From the NCBI GenBank assembly GCA_018817165.1, contig JAHITY010000031.1:1-52000 (forward strand): 52,000 bases of DNA. The letters are read 5' to 3'. Under the pieces are notes generated by a model. The model did no database searches and was not told the DNA's origin. It saw only the letters and a program-made list of their open reading frames with translations. Positions 24,517 to 34,670 of the stretch are shown here, piece by piece. The translations under genes and the position numbers were made by a program. Position 1 is the stretch's first letter; the number at the start of each line of letters is the position of its first letter. The stretch is from Candidatus Omnitrophota bacterium (lineage in GTDB: Bacteria; Omnitrophota; Gorgyraeia; B26-G9).

Positions 24517-25366
24517 TATTAAGGTTTCTGTTGTAATCACTACAAAAAATGCTCAAAAACATATTGGCGATTGCTTAGCGTCAATAAGGTCTCAGATCTT
24601 TAATCGCTCAGAGATTGAAATCATTGTGGTGGATAATAATTCAAATGACAAAACAAAGTCAATTGCCTATCAATTTACGGATAAGGTGTACAATATTGGT
24701 CCAGAGCGCTCAGCGCAAAGAAATTTCGGGATTAGCCATGCTCAGGGTGAATATGTGCTTTATCTTGATGTGGATATGACTCTTTCAAGAAATGTGATTT
24801 CTGAATGTGTTAGTAAAATCAGGACAAATGATTTAGCTGCTTTATATATTCCGGAAATAATTGTCGGAAAAGGATTTTGGATAAATGTTAGAAATTTTGA
24901 GCGCAGTTTTTATAATGCGACAGTTATTGACTGCGTGCGTTTTATTAAGAAAGATATATTTATAGAAACAAAAGGTTTTGATGAAAACTTAACAGGCCCT
25001 GAAGATTGGGATTTTGACAGAAGAATAAATCAAATTGGAAGAACTGCAATAATAAATTCCCCGATTTATCATAATGAGGGTAAGTTTAATTTGAAAAATT
25101 ATTTAATAAAAAAGAGTTATTATTCAAAAACATTTGAAAAATATGTTCTGAAATGGGGCAAGAATGATCGCATTGTTAAAAAACAGCTGGGTTTTTCTTA
25201 TCGCTTTTTAGGTGTATTTGTGGAAAAGGGCAAATGGAAAAAACTTATAAGCAAGCCAGCGCTTGCTTGCGGTATGTATTTTTTAAGATTTTTAGTTGGA
25301 GTTACATTCTTTATAGTTATAATTGGCAAAAATCCCTTGAAAAACAAAGGTAATATTTATGAGTGA
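24509..25366 (+). CDS. GT2 glycosyltransferase
   Basis: A 285-residue GT-A enzyme: VSVVITTKNAQKHIGDCLASI, EIIVVDNNSNDKT, AQRNFGISHAQGEYVLYLDVDMTL (DVD metal site) and TGPEDWDFDRRI, the acid/base motif. A hydrophobic segment near residues 252-272 (FLRFLVGVTFFIVIIGK) may anchor it to the membrane. It overlaps its neighbours on both sides by eight nt. Acceptor and donor unknown. Confidence 0.88.
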   Translation: MGNIKVSVVITTKNAQKHIGDCLASIRSQIFNRSEIEIIVVDNNSNDKTKSIAYQFTDKVYNIGPERSAQRNFGISHAQGEYVLYLDVDMTLSRNVISECVSKIRTNDLAALYIPEIIVGKGFWINVRNFERSFYNATVIDCVRFIKKDIFIETKGFDENLTGPEDWDFDRRINQIGRTAIINSPIYHNEGKFNLKNYLIKKSYYSKTFEKYVLKWGKNDRIVKKQLGFSYRFLGVFVEKGKWKKLISKPALACGMYFLRFLVGVTFFIVIIGKNPLKNKGNIYE

Positions 25367-26879
25367 AAATAGATCAAATAGTAAGGTAATTTTTGTGTCT
25401 CCGCCATCTAGAGCCTTTAACCATTATCGGCCTCCATTGGCATTAATGTATCTTTCCGGTTATTTAAAAAAACAGGGTATTCAAACGGAAATTATTGACT
25501 GTATTATTAAGGATCAGGTTAGAAGCAAGTCTTTTGATCGAAATAAGGATATTTATTTAGCTAAAGTAAGGGAAAACACAATAAAGCATATAATTGAAGC
25601 GGATACTGATATAGTTTGTATAACTTGTTATACTCCTGAACTACAAGAAGTTGAAACCCTAGCTACTGAGATTAAAAATAAAAAAAAAGGAATAAAAATT
25701 GTTGTCGGCGGAGTCCATCCTACGTTTTTCCCTGAGCATTTCATTTACGATAATTCTAATTTCGATTTTTTGGTTATCGGTGAAGGCGAGGTAACTCTTT
25801 TTGAATTAGTCAAGGCAATTAGGCATAATACTTATAATTATAACTTGGTTGACGGTATAGCATACTGGGATAAACAATCAGATAAGCTGATAATAAATAA
25901 AAGGCGGATTTTAGCTGAAAATTTAGATGAGATATCATTTCCTGATTATGAAGATTTGGATATGGATTTTTATACAACAGCATCGCCGTATGCGATAAGA
26001 GGCGTTTTTTCTAAAAGTTTTTATGTTTTATCATCACGGGGTTGTCCGTCTTCTTGTACTTTTTGTGTGTCGAAAAAATTGAGAGAATTTTACTCAGGTG
26101 AACGTTTTGTCAGACTTCGTTCCCCCGAGTCCCTGTATAAGGAGATTAAGGATTTAAGAGCCGAATATAAAATTGATTCATTTTATTTTATTGATGACCT
26201 CTTTACATTAAAAAAAGAAAATGTTCGTCAGTTCTGCCAATTAATGATTGATGATAAATCTCCTTTAATCTGGGGATGCTCATCAAAAGTTAATACTGTT
26301 GATTATGAAATGCTTAAAATCATGGCTGATGCTGGTTGTGTTCAAATTGATTTTGGTGTGGAAAAAGGGACAAATCCAGAATTAGAACAGCTTAAAAAGG
26401 GTATAACAGTAGAGCAAATAGAAAAAACATTTAACATCTGTCGGAAATTGAATATCCGTACTTTTGCTAATATGCTGGTTAATACTCCTGCTGAAAAAGA
26501 GGAGGACTTGCAGTCATCTTTAAGCTTTATTGATAATTTGAAACCAACTATCGTTTCTTTCAATGTTTTTGCCCCATATCCAGGGTGTGAAATTTTTGAT
26601 GAGCGCTGCGGAAATATAAAAAGAGAAGATTATCCGTCTTTAATGAATACGGTGCTATTAATAAAAGATAAGCCTGAGAAATATAGATTTGCAGAGCATT
26701 CTGTTGATTTGCTTGATTGGGTTATCCGAGCAAATAGAAAATATAATAAAGTTTTACCTAACTTATCAATATATTTCAGCGGTAAATATATTAAAAATAT
26801 TATAAGCTCAAAGTGTAAAATGGAATACTTGAAAAGATTCTTGAGTTTATTAAAAGAATTTATAAATCAAAAATTTTAG
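25359..26879 (+). CDS. B12-binding-domain radical SAM protein
   Basis: The protein (506 residues) opens with FVSPPSRAFNHYRPPLALMYLSGYLKKQG, the usual start of B12-binding radical SAM enzymes. It then has VVGGVHPTFFPE and VIGEGE, and the cluster motif SSRGCPSSCTFC (Cys229, 233, 236). FGVEKGTNPELEQLKKG and FAPYPGCEIF are family landmarks. It overlaps the GT2 gene by eight nt. It is the second of three related enzymes within 8 kb, which differ enough to act on different positions or substrates. Confidence 0.88.
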   Translation: MSENRSNSKVIFVSPPSRAFNHYRPPLALMYLSGYLKKQGIQTEIIDCIIKDQVRSKSFDRNKDIYLAKVRENTIKHIIEADTDIVCITCYTPELQEVETLATEIKNKKKGIKIVVGGVHPTFFPEHFIYDNSNFDFLVIGEGEVTLFELVKAIRHNTYNYNLVDGIAYWDKQSDKLIINKRRILAENLDEISFPDYEDLDMDFYTTASPYAIRGVFSKSFYVLSSRGCPSSCTFCVSKKLREFYSGERFVRLRSPESLYKEIKDLRAEYKIDSFYFIDDLFTLKKENVRQFCQLMIDDKSPLIWGCSSKVNTVDYEMLKIMADAGCVQIDFGVEKGTNPELEQLKKGITVEQIEKTFNICRKLNIRTFANMLVNTPAEKEEDLQSSLSFIDNLKPTIVSFNVFAPYPGCEIFDERCGNIKREDYPSLMNTVLLIKDKPEKYRFAEHSVDLLDWVIRANRKYNKVLPNLSIYFSGKYIKNIISSKCKMEYLKRFLSLLKEFINQKF

Positions 26880-26904
26880 GTATTAAATAATCCTAGGGGA
26901 TATC

Positions 26905-27852
26905 ATGAATTGCAGGTTATGCGCAAGTGGTGGCGTGAGAAAATTATTTATTGCTCAAGACATTCATGGCAGACATATTTTAAGTGAAGATAAATTCGCT
27001 ATAGTTCAATGTGAAGCTTGTGGTGTTACTTTTACGGAAGTTGAAACCGATAGTGATTATTACAAAAAATACTATCGAAAGAATTATTATCCGCCGCTTG
27101 CTTCAAATAAGTTAATTGCAAATACCTTATCTTTTTTTCAAAGGTTAAGTTTTAATCAAAGACTAAAACTGATTGATAAATTTAAAAACCTTAAAGGGTC
27201 TAGAATTCTGGAAATTGGTTGTGGGAAAGGGGAATTTTTAAGATTTTTACCTCAGAGATTTGAAAAATCTGCTGTTGAGATAAATGAAGATGGATGTGAA
27301 TATATAAGGAAACATTCTAAAGATATTACTGTGTATAATGTGCATCTTGACGACGAGACAGTGGATATATCGGGATATGGTCAATTCGACATAATTATTA
27401 TGTGGCATGTTTTTGAGCATGTAGTAAATCCAGCTGTTTTTGTTAAAAACATTGAAAGACTTCTTAATCCGGAAGGAGTGCTTATATTTGAGATTCCTAA
27501 TCGTGATAGTTTGGGGTTTAATTTAACTAAAAAAAAGTGGTTTCATTTGGATGCTCCGAGACATCTTTTTCACTATAGTTATAAAAGTATAAGTAAAATG
27601 ATTGAAAAAAGTGATTTGAAAATTATTTACTGTAAAGCCAATATTAATGATTATCCTCAGGATTTGCCATTTAGCGTGTACATGCTATTTAAAGGCAATA
27701 ATAGGCTTTATAATTGTTTAGTTTTTGTTTTTGTTGTGCCTTTTTTTGCGGTTATAAGATTATTTGTTTCTTTATTCTTTAGGTCTATGGCGGAGTTGAA
27801 TACATATATTGTTAAGCATAAAACTGACAGTTTTGATTTGGGGGAGAAGTGA
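26905..27852 (+). CDS. SAM-dependent methyltransferase with N-terminal zinc-ribbon-like motif
   Basis: Two CXXC pairs (CRLC at residues 3-6 and CEAC near 36-39) form a probable zinc site. A Methyltransf_23-type domain follows: ILEIGCGKGEFLRFL (motif I), SAVEINEDG and IIMWHVFEHVVNPAVF. This architecture is frequent in O-antigen and capsule clusters. A hydrophobic stretch around residues 270-295 (FVFVVPFFAVIRLFVSLFF) suggests membrane association. The stop overlaps the next gene's GTG start as GTGA. Confidence 0.85.
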   Translation: MNCRLCASGGVRKLFIAQDIHGRHILSEDKFAIVQCEACGVTFTEVETDSDYYKKYYRKNYYPPLASNKLIANTLSFFQRLSFNQRLKLIDKFKNLKGSRILEIGCGKGEFLRFLPQRFEKSAVEINEDGCEYIRKHSKDITVYNVHLDDETVDISGYGQFDIIIMWHVFEHVVNPAVFVKNIERLLNPEGVLIFEIPNRDSLGFNLTKKKWFHLDAPRHLFHYSYKSISKMIEKSDLKIIYCKANINDYPQDLPFSVYMLFKGNNRLYNCLVFVFVVPFFAVIRLFVSLFFRSMAELNTYIVKHKTDSFDLGEK

Positions 27853-29405
27853 GCAAAATTTTATTATTCAATCAATATTTTACTTCAAAGAAACAAGCAC
27901 CTGAGCAAATTTATGCTAATCTGCCAATCAACTTAATTTATCTAGCTTCATATTTGAAACAAAAAAATATGGAAAGCAAAGTATATGATTTGGGTATGGG
28001 GTTTAATGAGAAAGGTTTTTTAGAAAATAATAGGATTCGATGTGGCCTTTCTGATGAAAAAATAGTTGAGATAATAGAAAAAGAAAGACCTGAAATTATT
28101 GGTTTAGGTTGTATGTATTCAAGGCATTATATTGATATTATATCAATATCAAATTTGATTAAAAAAGTCGATTCTGCGATTCAAGTTGTTTTAGGTGGCA
28201 ATCATGCTACTGCTTTCTGCGATATGGTTTTAAAAGAGACTTCTATTGATTTTGTTGTTCTTGGGGAAGGGGAGATAACTTTCTATGAGTTATGTGAAAA
28301 TATATTATCTGGAAAGAGAGATTTTAGGAATATCGATGGAATTGTTTTTAAGCAGAATGGGCAACTTTTTCGAAGTCGGCAACGGGAGCTTATAAAAAAC
28401 TTGGATTCTATCGAATGTGATTATTCGCTTATTGATGTTAATAGATATACAAGCAATGCTCATGTAGCTCCTTTTTTAATGCGTTATCCTTCGCTTGGGA
28501 TTATTTCAAGCCGCGGTTGCCCTGGTAGATGCATTTATTGTACAGTTAAAATTGTATGGGGCAAGACCTGGAGAGGGAAAAGTCCTAAAAAAGTTGTTGA
28601 TGAACTGGAATTATTGAATACTAAATATGGTATTAAGGAGTTTCATTTTCTAGATGATAGTGCTTCAGTAAATAAAAAAAGATGGAATGATATCTGTGAT
28701 GAAATAATAAACAGGAGATTAGACATAAAATGGAATACGCCTAACGGTATAGCGCATTGGACATTAGACAAGACAATTTTGGATAAAATGAAAAAAGCCG
28801 GTTGTTATAGAATTACTTTTGGTATTGAGTCAGGCAATGAAGAAACCCGAAAATTTTTAGGAAAACCATTTTCGCTTATTCAGGCAAAAGAGATGATTCA
28901 ATATGCAAATAAGATCGGGATGTGGACAATTTGTACTAATATATTGGGATTTCCTTATGAAACTAAGGATCAGATAAATGATACCATAGAATTTGCGAAA
29001 AAATCAGGAACGGATTTTGCTGCTTTTTATTTACTCGCACCGCATGTAACATCTGATGTTTATAAATATTTTAAAAAAGAAGGGCTGATTGATTTCGATT
29101 TTATTTTTAATGACAATCAGTTTGATGAAATTAAATATGAACAGATGAACCAAATACTTGATGATCGGGGGACTCCGACGGTTAATTTTACTTCCGAGGA
29201 AATTAAAAAACTTCAGATTAATGCTTATAAAAGTTTTATAATCCATCGGGCTATTTCTTATCTGAATCCTGTTCGCTTATTAAGTAAGATCCGGTCAGTT
29301 GAAGATTTTAAATATGCTTGTAAATTAATTTCGGCAGGAGTGAAGATTCTTGTGAAGTCTTTTACTAAAAAAAACACTAAAGATTTGCTGTATGATTACG
29401 ATTAG
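27849..29405 (+). CDS. B12-binding-domain radical SAM protein
   Basis: This 518-residue protein starts with GTG in a GTGA overlap with the methyltransferase, preceded by GGGGGAGAA. The B12-binding half contains PINLIYLASYLKQKN, VVLGGNHATAF and VVLGEGE. The radical SAM motif is SSRGCPGRCIYC (Cys224, 228, 231), followed by WGKTWRGKSPKKVVDEL and FGIESGNEETRKFLGK. It is the fourth B12-type radical SAM protein of the cluster. Substrate unknown. Confidence 0.88.
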   Translation: MSKILLFNQYFTSKKQAPEQIYANLPINLIYLASYLKQKNMESKVYDLGMGFNEKGFLENNRIRCGLSDEKIVEIIEKERPEIIGLGCMYSRHYIDIISISNLIKKVDSAIQVVLGGNHATAFCDMVLKETSIDFVVLGEGEITFYELCENILSGKRDFRNIDGIVFKQNGQLFRSRQRELIKNLDSIECDYSLIDVNRYTSNAHVAPFLMRYPSLGIISSRGCPGRCIYCTVKIVWGKTWRGKSPKKVVDELELLNTKYGIKEFHFLDDSASVNKKRWNDICDEIINRRLDIKWNTPNGIAHWTLDKTILDKMKKAGCYRITFGIESGNEETRKFLGKPFSLIQAKEMIQYANKIGMWTICTNILGFPYETKDQINDTIEFAKKSGTDFAAFYLLAPHVTSDVYKYFKKEGLIDFDFIFNDNQFDEIKYEQMNQILDDRGTPTVNFTSEEIKKLQINAYKSFIIHRAISYLNPVRLLSKIRSVEDFKYACKLISAGVKILVKSFTKKNTKDLLYDYD

Positions 29406-29437
29406 AGCAATGTATTTTAGGTTTAAGGTTTGTGATT

Positions 29438-31210
29438 ATGAAAGCAAATATAAAATCATACATTATTGATAAATTTAAAATAATGATAAATAGCAATTAT
29501 ATATATATATTAGGGTATATATTGTTTATTAGTTTTGGATTTATTGGGTATTATCGTAATGGTTGTCTTGTACTCGGAGGTGAAGGTAATACTATATTAA
29601 ATTACTCTACTTTTTTAAAAAGTTTTGGTTTTGCTTGGCATCATACATATGGGACTGGTTTAGCAAATATGGGGCCATGTATGACAGGACTTAATGTCAT
29701 CGGACTAATGCTTATTCAGAAAATTACAGGATCAGTGGTATTTGCTAATTTTATTTCTGTTTTTATGATTTATTTTCTGCCTTTTTTTGCAATGTTTTTG
29801 GTTTGCAAAAAAGTTAAGACTACTCCGTTTATTGCTTTCGTCATCGCATTTTTTTATGTAATTAACCCCTTTACACTTGTTTTTTTGTCTAGTTTAAATC
29901 AATGGAACCTTTTCATAGTTACAATTATGCCAATATTTTTTTTAGTGCTTTTAGAATATTATGATAAAAGATTTGAACTATTTTTTGTTTTTGGCATATT
30001 ATCAGGAATTTTTAGTTTTGCATATACTAATCCCCCCCTATTTGGAATAGGACTTATTTCAATCTTTTTATCAATAATTATAGCTAGTTACTATTTAAAT
30101 AAAAAAATTTCAGTAATTAGCATTATAAAAAAATATATATTTTTGCTCACTGCGCTGGTAGTCTTTAATTTCTGGTGGCTGATGACATTATTAGTTAATG
30201 TGAAATCTGTAGCACAGAATATCTATCCATTATCGGTAGCACAGAATTGGTTGGATTCAACTCTGGGTAATTTTAAGCCGGTTATTGTGCGCATGCTGTC
30301 TCTTACTGTATTGGTATGTAGTGATCCTAGTTATGATTTTAGTTCGTTTTGGTATAGTTCATTTTTTTCAAAACTTATTCTGATGGTTCCCATATTTATA
30401 GTGTTTTATTATTTTCTTTTTATCAAAAATAAAGCTAATCCTAACCGTGTTTTATGCTGGGTTACTTTTAGCATATTAGTTATGCTACTCTTTTTGGTAA
30501 AAGGGAATGCTCCACCTTTTGGATCAATATATAATTTTTTATTTGCGCATATTCCTTTTTTTAAGATATTTAAAACGCCTGTTGAAAAGTTCGGGATTCT
30601 GTATGTGTACATACTATCATTGCTGCTTTTATTTATATTTAATGAGATTAAACATAATAAGCATTTTAAGATGATTTTAAACATCTTTGTGGCATATTTA
30701 ATTTTTTGCAGTATCCCTGTCATTACCGGAAATATTGTTCCTAATTATAGAACTAATGGTTATGGGTATGCTTCAAGAAAATTTAAAGACAAGGCTGTTT
30801 ATCAAAAATCAAGAAAGCTCCTGAATGAAAAAATGGTTCAGCAGAAGATCCTTAGTTTGCCTGGAAGCGGGAACTATCAGGTTTGCCTGAATAATTATGA
30901 AGATAATAAATATACCGGACTTGACCCTTTACTTAAAAATGTAAATAAACCGTTCATTGGTACTCACCATCAGATAGTGGGGCTTTATAAAAATATCTCA
31001 GCAGTTAATTACGAAAAAATTCTTAAAATATATAATATAGGAATAATTGTGATTAATAGTGATTTGCTGCCTTGGTTTGGTTTTGTTGAACATGAATCAT
31101 TATCAGAACTTAAAAAAATATTTAATGAAAAAATGACTTTAGAGCAAGATGGGGATGTAATAATCTTTAGCAATAACAATTATTTCTTACCCCTTATATA
31201 TGCTGACTAA
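29438..31210 (+). CDS. Polytopic membrane protein, GT-C-like glycosyltransferase
   Basis: About 590 residues with roughly a dozen hydrophobic segments between residues 20 and 435, then a soluble C-terminal region of about 150 residues expected outside the cytoplasm. The first periplasmic loop (GGEGNTILNYSTFLKSFGFAW) and the late NPFTLVFLSSLNQWN resemble large GT-C enzymes that use polyprenyl-phosphate sugars, including AftD-like and YfhO-like families. Exact family uncertain. I prefer the ATG at 29438 to an in-frame GTG at 29432. It begins a four- to five-gene block of membrane and secreted proteins. Confidence 0.65.
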   Translation: MKANIKSYIIDKFKIMINSNYIYILGYILFISFGFIGYYRNGCLVLGGEGNTILNYSTFLKSFGFAWHHTYGTGLANMGPCMTGLNVIGLMLIQKITGSVVFANFISVFMIYFLPFFAMFLVCKKVKTTPFIAFVIAFFYVINPFTLVFLSSLNQWNLFIVTIMPIFFLVLLEYYDKRFELFFVFGILSGIFSFAYTNPPLFGIGLISIFLSIIIASYYLNKKISVISIIKKYIFLLTALVVFNFWWLMTLLVNVKSVAQNIYPLSVAQNWLDSTLGNFKPVIVRMLSLTVLVCSDPSYDFSSFWYSSFFSKLILMVPIFIVFYYFLFIKNKANPNRVLCWVTFSILVMLLFLVKGNAPPFGSIYNFLFAHIPFFKIFKTPVEKFGILYVYILSLLLLFIFNEIKHNKHFKMILNIFVAYLIFCSIPVITGNIVPNYRTNGYGYASRKFKDKAVYQKSRKLLNEKMVQQKILSLPGSGNYQVCLNNYEDNKYTGLDPLLKNVNKPFIGTHHQIVGLYKNISAVNYEKILKIYNIGIIVINSDLLPWFGFVEHESLSELKKIFNEKMTLEQDGDVIIFSNNNYFLPLIYAD

Positions 31211-31230
31211 ATAGAAATAGGAAAATCGTA

Positions 31231-31920
31231 ATGAAAAATAAAAAAAGATTGATCGAGCTATTAATTTCAGTTTTTTTAATTATCAAGTTTTTATTTATTG
31301 ATAATATATCTAGTTGCTTTGCAGCGCCGGTAATGATTGAGGGGGATGCAGAAGCGTTGATTGTTTTGGCTAATACTGAATATTTTAATAATAAGCCAGT
31401 ACTTATCTATGCTGAACAGCTGTCTGATAGACAAACAGCAACTTTATTGCTTGATAATATTAATGATTTTGTTTTTCAAGATAGCATCTGGGAGGATTTG
31501 GCTATTGACTTTGAATTTTATGCTGTGACGGTGTCAAGTAAATTTGCCGTAAATATTTCTTCGAAAGAAAGTTTCGAGTTATGGGTTGATTCTTCATTTT
31601 GTGATTTGGATTGGTTGAAAAATAGCTCTTACTTAATCAATATTGACGGACATAGCATTATTAATGACTCAAGGCTGGATGATTATGTGTTTCAGCGGAA
31701 GTATATAAAAATTGGTGAATTTATTTTGGAAAAAGGCCATCATGATTTTTTAATAAGTTCTGATAGTTCTTTTGTAAAAATAGAGCCAGTTAGATTATTC
31801 CTAGTTAGTAAAGAAAAAAGGATTAAAGCTCAGATTAAGATATTAGATAAATTGAATAAAAAAAATGTTAATTCAACTTACATTTTTAATAAAGAGAAAG
31901 CTGAATTTTGGATACATTAA
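31231..31920 (+). CDS. Secreted protein of unknown function
   Basis: The 229-residue product has a basic N-terminus (KNKKR) and a hydrophobic core to about residue 22, then SSCFAAPVM. This fits a Sec signal peptide cut near residue 32. The mature part is acidic and beta-rich (FAVNISSKESFELWVDSSFCD, FILEKGHHDFLISSDSSFVKI), similar in style to carbohydrate-binding beta-sandwich modules. I do not recognise a family. It sits between the GT-C-like gene and a large secreted protein and probably works with them. Confidence 0.6.
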   Translation: MKNKKRLIELLISVFLIIKFLFIDNISSCFAAPVMIEGDAEALIVLANTEYFNNKPVLIYAEQLSDRQTATLLLDNINDFVFQDSIWEDLAIDFEFYAVTVSSKFAVNISSKESFELWVDSSFCDLDWLKNSSYLINIDGHSIINDSRLDDYVFQRKYIKIGEFILEKGHHDFLISSDSSFVKIEPVRLFLVSKEKRIKAQIKILDKLNKKNVNSTYIFNKEKAEFWIH

Positions 31921-31946
31921 GTTGTTGGGAAAAGGAAGATTACTGA

Positions 31947-34670
31947 ATGATAAAAAAGAATTTATTAATTATCGGAACGATAGGGGTATTATTTGTTCTA
32001 TCACTGCAGGTTTTTGCTTTTGCGCAGGAATCTAGTGCTTATAATCTTAAGCTTAATCTAGAGCCAAAATTAGTAGAGTCGAGAAATTATTTTAAAGAAG
32101 ACCAGCTTTGTAACTGGGATTTTGGTCTTTTATCAACTAAGGAAGAAATCCCGCCTTTAATTATCAAAACAGAGAATTTTTTTCAGATGGAAACAAATAG
32201 AAAGATAAACTATTTTTGGGGTGGAAATAGGATGAAACTTTCTGTTTTGAATCCCCATGAAAGTAGTATTATCTGCACATTATTTTTTGAAGCTGACGCA
32301 TATAAAAAACCTCGTGATCTGGAAATATGGGTTAACGGCAGCTTACATGAAAAAGTTAAAGTTCCTAAGCAATGTTTAGATTTAGACCAATTTAGTATTA
32401 GAGGCATTTTCTTAACTCCAGGAATCAATGAGATCATATTGGTTTGCCCTCAAGGTACAGATAAAATTGGTTTTATAAGCGGACTAAAGAGTTTTGATAG
32501 GCAAGTAAGTGTAAGGTTTAATGAAAATATAAATTTCATAATTGAAAATTTCAATGAAGAGAATATCTTTCAAGACGAAACTGAATATAAGTTTTTAAAT
32601 GATGTGATAGGCTTGCAGATAAAAGCAAACTTAAAAGAACATTCTTTTCCAGGGATTATCTTAAGTAAAAATTTTAATATAGATCTAAATGAATGTCCAA
32701 GTGTGGAATTTAATTGTTCATCTAAGGAAAATAAACTTGGCTTTAAAATGTGTTTTTTTGTTGATATTTCTGGTGATGATCAGCCTGATTTGTTTGTTGA
32801 TCTTGAAGTTTTTAATTTTGAGGAAATAGATATCCTGAAAATGGTCAATAATAAGATTTCCTCGGTAGCCAATAATCCTAAGCTATTAAAAATAGTTTTA
32901 GTTGGGACTTTTCTGCCTGAAGTCAAAAATCTAGCGGAAATCGATTTTTGCTTATCTGAGTGTAATTTTTTTAGCTCAAATAGTGCGATAGAGTTGCCTA
33001 TAGCTAATGTAAATATTGAAAACTGGGAGATAGACAATCAGTTTAAGGGCAAAGTTAATGCTCATTTTAACGGGAATAGTCTGCGGTTTTTATGCGGGAT
33101 TGATGCCCTGGACGATGGGTTAACCGCTTTTAAAAAAGCAAAGCCTAATAATGTTAAGCGGTATTTCCTAAAAACTAATGAGGTTGTAATCGGGGAAGTG
33201 CTTGAGCATAATAAAGATAAAATTAAGATATTAAAGTCAGCGGATGGAGAAGAAATTGAGGTTTTATTAAGCCAAATAAAATACTCTGATAATTTTTTTA
33301 AGGATGCAATTAATAAGGAAAAAGATAAATTAATAGTTAATTTTAACTTAACAAATCCGATTGAGCCGGGGATTTTAAAATTTGTTTACAAAGTTGATAA
33401 TTTTGCAAAGCAAGATATTGCTGTTTATGTAGATTTGGATAGGAATAATGATGGATCTGTGGATGCTAGAGTCTTAGCTGGAGTTAGAAACGATTTGCCT
33501 GAGTGGCAATTAAAGCAGGAGTGCCATGACTTTAAAATATATGAATCATATCGGTCCCCATATAATGTTGGGTATTCTGGTGAGGTAATAGATGTAAATA
33601 GTTTTGCTTTGTATAATGGATTTAATCTTTTAAAATCATCTTTTGATGACTCCATAAAAGGTGGATGGCTATTGGATGATCCCCATAGTATTGACGATAA
33701 GCAGCTTGTTTTAGCTTTACCAAATAAGGAACGTTTAAATCCTGACAAGGCCAGTATTGTTTATAAAGTGTTGACTAAAAATAGTATGTTTCCTGATTGG
33801 CAAAATTATGAAGTTGATCTTTCCTGGTTGTTAAAAAATGAGCCGGATTTGAAAATAAAAAATATTAGTGTGCATTTATTGAATAAAGATTCTGCGGATA
33901 TAAACGCTTTAAGCGGATTTAGCCTTAAGAGCATTGGTATGTATAAAAGATTTGCATTTCCAGTTTTGAAAAACAATAGGGAATATCAAAAACTAAAGGA
34001 AAAGATAAGTATCCCTTTACTTAAGATTGATGAGGATATATTTTATTTTAAGGACTTTGACCAATTAACAAGTTTGAAGGATATAAAAAATAATGTTATA
34101 GCGAAAGAAATTAATTTAAAGCGGGGTTCACATAAATATAAAAAAATTAAGAACGATGTCGTAAATATTGATTGGGTTTTGTTAGAGCCAATCAATAACA
34201 TTAAAATTAATTCTGGGGAAAAAGGGCCAATGATTATCTTTAAACAAATCAACCCAGCTAAGTATGTGGTCGATGTTAAGGGAGCAAAAAGACCTTTCTG
34301 GCTGGTTTTTAATGATAGTTTTCATAGCTTGTGGAATGTTTACCATGTTGATTCAAATGAACCCGGATTGGTTATTAAAGATTATCCTGAATTACAGGTA
34401 AAAGAATTGAAGCATGAAATTAAATTTTCGCTTAAGGATATAATGTTTTTATCTAAAAAACCATTGCCGATTATTCATCAAACCGTGAATGGATATGCTA
34501 ATGGCTGGTACATTGAACCGGAAAAACTTGGCCTAGGAGAGGATTTCACGCTGATGCTATTCTTTTCTTCTCAGGCCGTTTTATGTTTGGGATTATTTTT
34601 ATTTCTGATTATGAGTTTGGTTTTCTTTGCAAGAATAGTTTTTATAAGGAGAAGAAATAGTGCAAAATAA
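31947..34670 (+). CDS. Large membrane-anchored extracytoplasmic protein, possible GT-C partner
   Basis: The 907-residue protein has a signal peptide (residues 1-26, ending VFAFAQE), a long soluble region and one C-terminal helix (about 876-899, LFLFLIMSLVFFARIVFI) with a basic tail. Near the C-terminus, KGAKRPFWLVFNDSFHSLWNV and VNGYANGWYI resemble the extracytoplasmic tail of AftD-like arabinofuranosyltransferases. Here that module is detached from the polytopic part. Beta-rich segments in the middle (LEIWVNGSLHEKVKVP) look like carbohydrate-binding folds. I infer a periplasmic partner in glycan assembly. Confidence 0.6.
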   Translation: MIKKNLLIIGTIGVLFVLSLQVFAFAQESSAYNLKLNLEPKLVESRNYFKEDQLCNWDFGLLSTKEEIPPLIIKTENFFQMETNRKINYFWGGNRMKLSVLNPHESSIICTLFFEADAYKKPRDLEIWVNGSLHEKVKVPKQCLDLDQFSIRGIFLTPGINEIILVCPQGTDKIGFISGLKSFDRQVSVRFNENINFIIENFNEENIFQDETEYKFLNDVIGLQIKANLKEHSFPGIILSKNFNIDLNECPSVEFNCSSKENKLGFKMCFFVDISGDDQPDLFVDLEVFNFEEIDILKMVNNKISSVANNPKLLKIVLVGTFLPEVKNLAEIDFCLSECNFFSSNSAIELPIANVNIENWEIDNQFKGKVNAHFNGNSLRFLCGIDALDDGLTAFKKAKPNNVKRYFLKTNEVVIGEVLEHNKDKIKILKSADGEEIEVLLSQIKYSDNFFKDAINKEKDKLIVNFNLTNPIEPGILKFVYKVDNFAKQDIAVYVDLDRNNDGSVDARVLAGVRNDLPEWQLKQECHDFKIYESYRSPYNVGYSGEVIDVNSFALYNGFNLLKSSFDDSIKGGWLLDDPHSIDDKQLVLALPNKERLNPDKASIVYKVLTKNSMFPDWQNYEVDLSWLLKNEPDLKIKNISVHLLNKDSADINALSGFSLKSIGMYKRFAFPVLKNNREYQKLKEKISIPLLKIDEDIFYFKDFDQLTSLKDIKNNVIAKEINLKRGSHKYKKIKNDVVNIDWVLLEPINNIKINSGEKGPMIIFKQINPAKYVVDVKGAKRPFWLVFNDSFHSLWNVYHVDSNEPGLVIKDYPELQVKELKHEIKFSLKDIMFLSKKPLPIIHQTVNGYANGWYIEPEKLGLGEDFTLMLFFSSQAVLCLGLFLFLIMSLVFFARIVFIRRRNSAK

